From the NCBI RefSeq assembly GCF_914271485.1, contig NZ_CAJZAG010000018.1, positions 42,039 to 106,038 of the forward strand: DNA of 64,000 nucleotides. The letters are read 5' to 3'. The translations under genes and the position numbers were made by a program. The notes under the pieces were generated by a model. The model was given only the letters and a program-made list of their open reading frames with translations. It ran no database searches and was not told the DNA's origin. This document shows, in pieces, positions 60,321 through 64,000 of the stretch; within the stretch, counting starts at the first letter, position 1, and every line of letters starts with the position of its first letter. Source of the stretch: Cupriavidus pampae (GTDB lineage: Bacteria > Pseudomonadota > Gammaproteobacteria > Burkholderiales > Burkholderiaceae).

Positions 60321-60839
60321 CTATACCCAACGGAAGTTCGGCATAAGATCTTTATGCTCGTCAATGCTTACGCCGCCGAGATCGTGGATGATTCGTTTAG
60401 TGACTTCTTTGGATGCGGAGTCGCAGCTGGTAATCATGAGTATTTCGTTCGGCGGCACGTCGGTTTGCTTCCTGGACAAGCTGAGTCGAGCGATTCGTCC
60501 ACCCAGTAAACCGCCGAGCCACCAGAAGATCATTGCACCGAAGGTACTGGCGCCCAGGTACGACATGAAACTGTTGACCGAGTCCGCTGATGCGCCGAAC
60601 CGATAGACTGTCACCGCGCCGATGACCGAGCCGACGAGGATCCCCGAAACCGCGAGTTCCTCTCGATAGGACGTATGGGCTTTGTCCACCGTGGGAAGTC
60701 CCTCCACGGGCTGGTCGCCGTTTTGTGAAAACCAGGGGCCACCGATCAGGTTGGATGTCCCGGAGATGTCTTGGAGTGAAGCTTTTGCCTGTCGCGCCAT
60801 CGCGACATCTCTGATACGAAAATAAAGTAGCGTGCGCAT
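60321..60839 (-). CDS. small membrane protein of unknown function
   Basis: A 172-residue protein. A cytoplasmic N-terminal part of about 70 residues precedes two hydrophobic helices (ELAVSGILVGSVIGAVTVYR and LGASTFGAMIFWWLGGLLGG) joined by a short loop. Glycine spacing in them suggests close helix packing. A basic C-terminal part follows. The N terminus (FRIRDVAMARQAKASLQD) resembles general stress-type membrane proteins found near phasin and DUF2188 genes. Start at the ATG of MRTLLYF. Confidence 0.6.
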   Translation of the reverse strand: MRTLLYFRIRDVAMARQAKASLQDISGTSNLIGGPWFSQNGDQPVEGLPTVDKAHTSYREELAVSGILVGSVIGAVTVYRFGASADSVNSFMSYLGASTFGAMIFWWLGGLLGGRIARLSLSRKQTDVPPNEILMITSCDSASKEVTKRIIHDLGGVSIDEHKDLMPNFRWV

Positions 60840-61104
60840 GATGTGCCCCAATTGATAAGGGTGACTTCCACAGGGATAACTTGGAAGGGGCGGCGATAGA
60901 AGATTTGAGACTCGCGACCTACCGAAACGTTATCTTTATTACGCCTGCGAGTCTGTCCGGTGTCGTACGCGAAAGATATTCTCCGCGAAAAACGGCCCCT
61001 AATTGTCCGCCACCGTACGGAAATTTCGTCGCCAACATGGCAGCATGGATTTGCGTCTGAAAGAAACTCATTTCTTTCTTGCTTTTTCAATTATGAGGTG
61101 CCCC

Positions 61105-61539
61105 ATGGATACATCACCCAACTCGCTTACCGATTTCACTATGCTACTGGAGCAGTACAAGCTCCCGGGCGTCGACATGGCGCTCATCATCGATGCGCGC
61201 AGAAAGGATATCGAGGCCCTTACTCAGGCAAACAGGATTGCTTATGAAGGAATGCAGAAGCTGGTTCAGAAGCAATTGGAGATCTTCAGCAAGACTATTC
61301 AACAGATCCAGGTCGACGCCCCCAACGCTTTAGCAGGCACCGATGGCGCGCGGACGGTGACGCAGCAAAGTGAAATCGTGCAGCAACGTCTGCATACCGC
61401 GTTCAAGAACATGCGAGAGATGGCCGAGATGGCGCAAAAATCGCAGTCCGAAGCGTTGACTGTCATGACGAGGCGCGCAGATCAGAACATCGACGCCGCG
61501 AAAAATCTCATGAAAGGAGCGGGCAAGCTGGGCAGATGA
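61105..61539 (+). CDS. phasin-family protein
   Basis: A 144-residue helical protein of the Phasin_2 type. It contains TMLLEQYKLPGVDMALIIDA RRKDIEALTQANRIAYEGMQ, the hallmark of short phasins that coat polyhydroxybutyrate granules, then long amphipathic helices and a basic C terminus. Start chosen at MDTSPNS behind GAGGTG. A GCCGCC/GGCGGC hairpin lies just after the stop (61543-61560) and might weaken readthrough into the DUF1488 gene. It implies a PHB-accumulating host. Confidence 0.85.
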   Translation: MDTSPNSLTDFTMLLEQYKLPGVDMALIIDARRKDIEALTQANRIAYEGMQKLVQKQLEIFSKTIQQIQVDAPNALAGTDGARTVTQQSEIVQQRLHTAFKNMREMAEMAQKSQSEALTVMTRRADQNIDAAKNLMKGAGKLGR

Positions 61540-61627
61540 GTCGCCGCCTCACTTGGCGGCAGGTATGCGACCATCACGGCAAGCTGTGATGGGCATGCCC
61601 GGCACGGCAAGCTTGTGAGGAGACAAT

Positions 61628-61879
61628 ATGGCATTGAACTTTCCGAACCCCAGCAGAAGCTACGATGCTTCGCGTCATTGTGTTCGCTTTTGGGGATACG
61701 ACGAGTCGCGCGAGGTGTCCTTCCGAGTTTCTGGCGTGTTCCTGGCGCAGTTAGCCCGCGATCATGCCCTCGATGAAGAACATCAGTTGGCACTTTTCGA
61801 TCAATACCGAGAGCAGATATACGTGCTTGCGCATGATATCTATACCGATGATCCGCGCCATACTTACGTCATCGAGTAA
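61628..61879 (+). CDS. DUF1488 family protein
   Basis: An 83-residue protein matching DUF1488: NFPNPSRSYDASRHCVRFWG YDESREVSFRVS, then AL and a C-terminal DDPRHTYVIE. GAGGAGACAAT before the ATG is the ribosome site. DUF1488 proteins are small and soluble and frequently neighbour phasins or stress genes in Burkholderiales. Function unknown. Confidence 0.8.
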   Translation: MALNFPNPSRSYDASRHCVRFWGYDESREVSFRVSGVFLAQLARDHALDEEHQLALFDQYREQIYVLAHDIYTDDPRHTYVIE

Positions 61880-61914
61880 ATCGTTTTCAGATAGCGAGGA
61901 ACGTCGGACGTGTC

Positions 61915-62619
61915 TTAGCTTGCGGGCAGGAGCCGTTCGAATTCCCGCTTCACCACGGCGTAGCATTCGCAGACGCGCTCTTCCAGTCCCGCACGGTCAA
62001 GGATGACAATATGGCCATGACTGTAGCGGATCAAGCCCGAGGCCTGTAGCTTCAACGCTGCCTCAGTCACTCCCGATCGGCGCACGCCCAGCATGTTCGC
62101 GATGAGCTCCTGCGTCATCGTGAGATCGTTTGTCGGCAATCGGTCCACGCTCAAAAGCAGCCATCGGCAGAGTTGCTGGTCGATGGAGTGATGGCGGTTG
62201 CAAACCGCCGTCTGCGCCATCTGCGTGATGAGTGCCTGCGTGTACCGCAGCAGCAGTTGCTGCATAGGGCCACCCCGCTGGAACTCTTGCCTCAACACGG
62301 CGGGGTTCATGCGATATGCATGTCCCGCACTCTGCACGACCGCGCGACTTGGCGTCGTTTCTCCGCCCATGAAGATTGCAATCCCAACGATCCCTTCGTT
62401 GCCAACGATTGCGATTTCGGCAGACGCCCCATCCTCCATTACGTACAACAGCGAAATGATGGAATCGACCGGAAAGTACACCGATCGCAGCTGGTCCCCC
62501 GATTCATATACGACGTGACCCAATGGGAGCTCCACCAACTCCAGATGTGGGCAAAGGCGTCCCCTATCAGCCGGCGGGATCATGGCGAGCAAGCGATTGG
62601 ATGTCGGCGTGATCGCCAT
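61915..62619 (-). CDS. Crp/Fnr-family transcriptional regulator
   Basis: A 234-residue regulator. The N-terminal cyclic-nucleotide-type domain spans about 10-130 (LVELPLGHVVYESGDQLRSV YFPVDSIISLL, then EGIVGIAIFMGGE). The C-terminal winged helix holds MTQELIANMLGVRRSGVTEA ALKLQASGLIRYSHGHI, so DNA recognition is intact. No Cys cluster of the Fnr type is seen at the N terminus. Start at MAITPTS. Members of this subgroup in Cupriavidus and Bradyrhizobium respond to stress and often flank DUF1488 genes. Confidence 0.9.
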   Translation of the reverse strand: MAITPTSNRLLAMIPPADRGRLCPHLELVELPLGHVVYESGDQLRSVYFPVDSIISLLYVMEDGASAEIAIVGNEGIVGIAIFMGGETTPSRAVVQSAGHAYRMNPAVLRQEFQRGGPMQQLLLRYTQALITQMAQTAVCNRHHSIDQQLCRWLLLSVDRLPTNDLTMTQELIANMLGVRRSGVTEAALKLQASGLIRYSHGHIVILDRAGLEERVCECYAVVKREFERLLPAS

Positions 62620-62774
62620 AGGTGTCTCTTCGAGGGAGGAATCGGGTCGACGCGACCCTTCAGAGGAAGAATCTTTGAAACCACCATTCAACTATAGGCG
62701 GTTGTCTCCTCGCGACAAGTGCCCACAAAGCTACCACAACCAGTGCTTGACTAAGAGATGAACGGCTTCTATAA

Positions 62775-62833
62775 CATCCATATGGATGGTTGGTGGATGC
62801 TTATCGGATGGTTAGTGGATGGTTTGATGGATG
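62775..62833. repeat. 11-bp-phased GGATG array, candidate RHH operator
   Basis: GGATG occurs at 62784, 62795, 62806, 62817 and 62829, with spacings 11, 11, 11 and 12 bases. An inverted copy at 62775 makes the palindrome CATCCATATGGATG (62775-62788). The array lies 60-120 bases before the ribbon-helix-helix gene. Phased short repeats are typical operators for cooperative ribbon-helix-helix dimers, so autoregulation is inferred. Confidence 0.7.
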
Positions 62834-62895
62834 TGCGTGACTATATGTGGATTAAACGCTACCTAATTCGAATCCGAAAGTCAGGTAAATTATAA

Positions 62896-63321
62896 ATGAC
62901 CAATAAAGCACATTTATCTGTGGTCAAGCCTAAAGGTGGCGACACAGAGAAAATCACTATCAACCTTGGTCCGGTGGACTTAGGGAAGATCGATCTACTG
63001 GTGGCCGAGGGCTTCTACTCCAACAGAACCGACCTTATCCGTACCGCCATTCGTAATCAGTTGGTCGTCCACGCGCAGGCCATACAGGAAACGGTGGTAC
63101 GGCGCGAGCTGGTTCTGGGGCTGCATCATTTCTCGAAACAAGATCTCGAGGCGATCTTGAAAGCTAAGGAGCAACTCGCTATCCAGGTGCTTGGCTTGGC
63201 CAGCATTGCATCGGACGTGAGTCCTGACCTGGCGGCTGCAACTGTCGCTTCGGTCGAAGTGTTGGGCGTCTTTCACGCCTCACCGGCGGTTAAAGCGGCG
63301 CTGGCGGGACGCATACGGTAG
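62896..63321 (+). CDS. ribbon-helix-helix (CopG-type) transcriptional regulator
   Basis: A 141-residue protein. The segment EKITINLGPVDLGKIDLLVAEGFYSNRTDL IRTAIRN near residues 18-55 has the beta-strand plus two-helix pattern of the CopG/ParD DNA-binding fold. A helical C-terminal extension of about 80 residues makes it longer than antitoxins (FSKQDLEAILKAKEQLAI). No toxin gene follows; instead a small gene and a PHB depolymerase-like gene do, as in other Cupriavidus genomes. It probably binds the phased repeats upstream. Confidence 0.8.
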   Translation: MTNKAHLSVVKPKGGDTEKITINLGPVDLGKIDLLVAEGFYSNRTDLIRTAIRNQLVVHAQAIQETVVRRELVLGLHHFSKQDLEAILKAKEQLAIQVLGLASIASDVSPDLAAATVASVEVLGVFHASPAVKAALAGRIR

Positions 63322-63370
63322 TGCGCGGCAATTACGCCGCACCTGGTTCGCCAGTTCGGAGAGCATCACA

Positions 63371-63586
63371 ATGAAAATGGACGACGGCTTCCTCGCCTCA
63401 ATGCGTGAGGCTATGCACCTGCTACAAACGGCAGGCCCGATGGAGGCGACGACGGCGATCCAGCGCGCGCTCGGTCACCACTCAACGGATGTCGGCCTAG
63501 GCAGGCAAAGCGCACCGATGCCTGCGCAAATCGTGGAGTCGCTGTTGACTGACGAGAGGCCGCAGTTGTCAAGGCAGAACCCGTGA
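63371..63586 (+). CDS. small protein coupled to the PHB depolymerase-like gene
   Basis: A 71-residue protein, MKMDDGFLASMREAMHLLQT AGPMEATTAIQRALG. It looks like the N-terminal stretch that precedes the catalytic domain in longer depolymerase-like esterases, here encoded as a separate frame. TTGGGAG-type purines (GGAGAGCATCACA) precede the ATG. Its TGA overlaps the GTG start of the next gene (GTGA), so the two are translated together. The function is unknown; splitting from one longer ancestral gene by a frameshift is possible. Confidence 0.6.
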   Translation: MKMDDGFLASMREAMHLLQTAGPMEATTAIQRALGHHSTDVGLGRQSAPMPAQIVESLLTDERPQLSRQNP

Positions 63587-63891
63587 CGACCGTCGTTGAA
63601 CCGAGCGTCCCTCCACACGCGGTCGCTACTGGGCATTTTTCCCAACACACCTTTGCCAACCAGGCCGGGCAGCGCTCATACAAGGTGTACGTGCCGGCGG
63701 CCGACGCTCGGGCGGAGCCAATGCCGCTCGTCGTTATGCTCCATGGATGTACACAGGACGCCAACGACTTTGCCGCCGGTACCCGTATGAACAACCTTGC
63801 GGACGATCTTGGCTTTGTGGTGGTGTATCCGATTCAATCTCCCGCCGCCAATACCTCGAAATGCTGGAACTGGTTTCGCCCAGGTGATCAA
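63583..63891 (+). pseudogene. PHB depolymerase-like esterase, interrupted by an insertion
   Basis: From the GTG start the frame encodes HTFANQAGQRSYKVYVPAAD, then PMPLVVMLHGCTQDANDFAA and VVYPIQSPAANTSKCWNWFR PGDQ. This is the oxyanion-loop and N-terminal half of PHB depolymerase/feruloyl-esterase-like alpha/beta hydrolases (LpqC/PhaZ-like). After PGDQ the family similarity ends abruptly at about base 63891 and the sequence becomes the repeat-rich end of a mobile element. The nucleophile-elbow GxSAG half is not in this window. The gene is presumably inactive unless the element is excised. Confidence 0.75.
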
Positions 63892-64000
63892 TGCGTATTT
63901 CGGCCGAACGTGACCGGCCGTTTCGGGATCGTGACCGGTGATTTCGGCAACGTGACCGAGCGAACCGGAAGGCAGGATTGGCGTTGCGCATGACATCAAC
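63892..64000. mobile_element. IS21-like element, one end (partial)
   Basis: The sequence after the esterase break starts TGCGTATTTCGG. It carries CGTGACCG at 63909, 63930 and 63951 (exactly 21 bases apart) and TTTCGG at 63898, 63921 and 63942. Multiple 20-odd-base terminal repeats beginning with TG are characteristic of IS21-family ends, where the transposase binds. The element continues beyond the window, so its genes and other end are unseen. Confidence 0.6.

Noticed and set aside
62896..63586. Toxin-antitoxin pair (ribbon-helix-helix antitoxin plus small toxin)
   Set aside because: The regulator is too long for a typical antitoxin. The second gene lacks any toxin motif and is coupled to an esterase gene instead.

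Overview
The window reads as a GC-rich chromosome segment of a beta-proteobacterium in the Burkholderiales, most likely Cupriavidus or a close relative. The reasons are several tripartite-tricarboxylate (Bug/TctC) binding proteins next to IclR, LysR and catabolic genes, a phasin, a PHB depolymerase-like esterase, and small stress or regulatory genes typical of that group. The genus is inferred from gene content only.

Layout. (1) 0.7-9.3 kb is a catabolic island. An IclR regulator diverges from a Bug receptor, followed by an RraA-like aldolase, a D-2-hydroxyacid dehydrogenase, a cyclase-family hydrolase and a second Bug receptor. Then come a LysR regulator, a third Bug gene broken by two 1-base insertions, and a ModA-like binding protein. 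(2) 9.5-14.2 kb is an accessory patch with a small frameshifted tyrosine recombinase, a DUF4062 protein, a glyoxalase-related-domain protein, a small secreted protein and several hairpins. (3) 14.3-19.3 kb is an amide-catabolism unit (amidase, MFS transporter, M20-type amidohydrolase) divergent from an XRE-cupin regulator, with a perfect palindrome between them. (4) 19.6-20.6 kb holds decayed IS30- and IS3-family remnants.

(5) 20.6-56.7 kb is the centrepiece: an apparently complete extracellular contractile injection system (eCIS, of the Afp/PVC/MAC type), mostly on the minus strand. In transcription order it encodes a DUF4255 cap protein, an unknown conserved-looking protein, one sheath, two tube proteins, DUF5908, a LysM tube/baseplate linker, a gpD/gpV-type spike, PAAR, gp25, a large baseplate protein, a fibre-like protein, a second baseplate protein, a CIS tape-measure protein with 90-nt tandem repeats, an AAA+ ATPase and a large membrane protein. 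Many of these genes overlap by ATGA. After this operon comes a payload and surface section. It has a DUF4157 protein with a C-terminal candidate papain-like Cys/His/Asp protease, a sensorless NarL-type two-component pair, a 1.6-kaa Ig-repeat autotransporter, three tail-collar proteins, a GNAT acetyltransferase, and a small protein with a candidate PD-(D/E)XK nuclease motif. The last protein shares a 12-residue N-terminal motif with the DUF4157 protein. Both are proposed eCIS cargo.

(6) 57.1-64.0 kb returns to chromosomal housekeeping and stress genes: a double-PAS hybrid histidine kinase, small hypothetical proteins, DUF2188, a membrane protein, phasin, DUF1488 and a Crp/Fnr regulator. It ends with a ribbon-helix-helix regulator preceded by an 11-bp-phased repeat array, and a PHB depolymerase-like gene that appears to be cut by an IS21-like element running off the end of the window.
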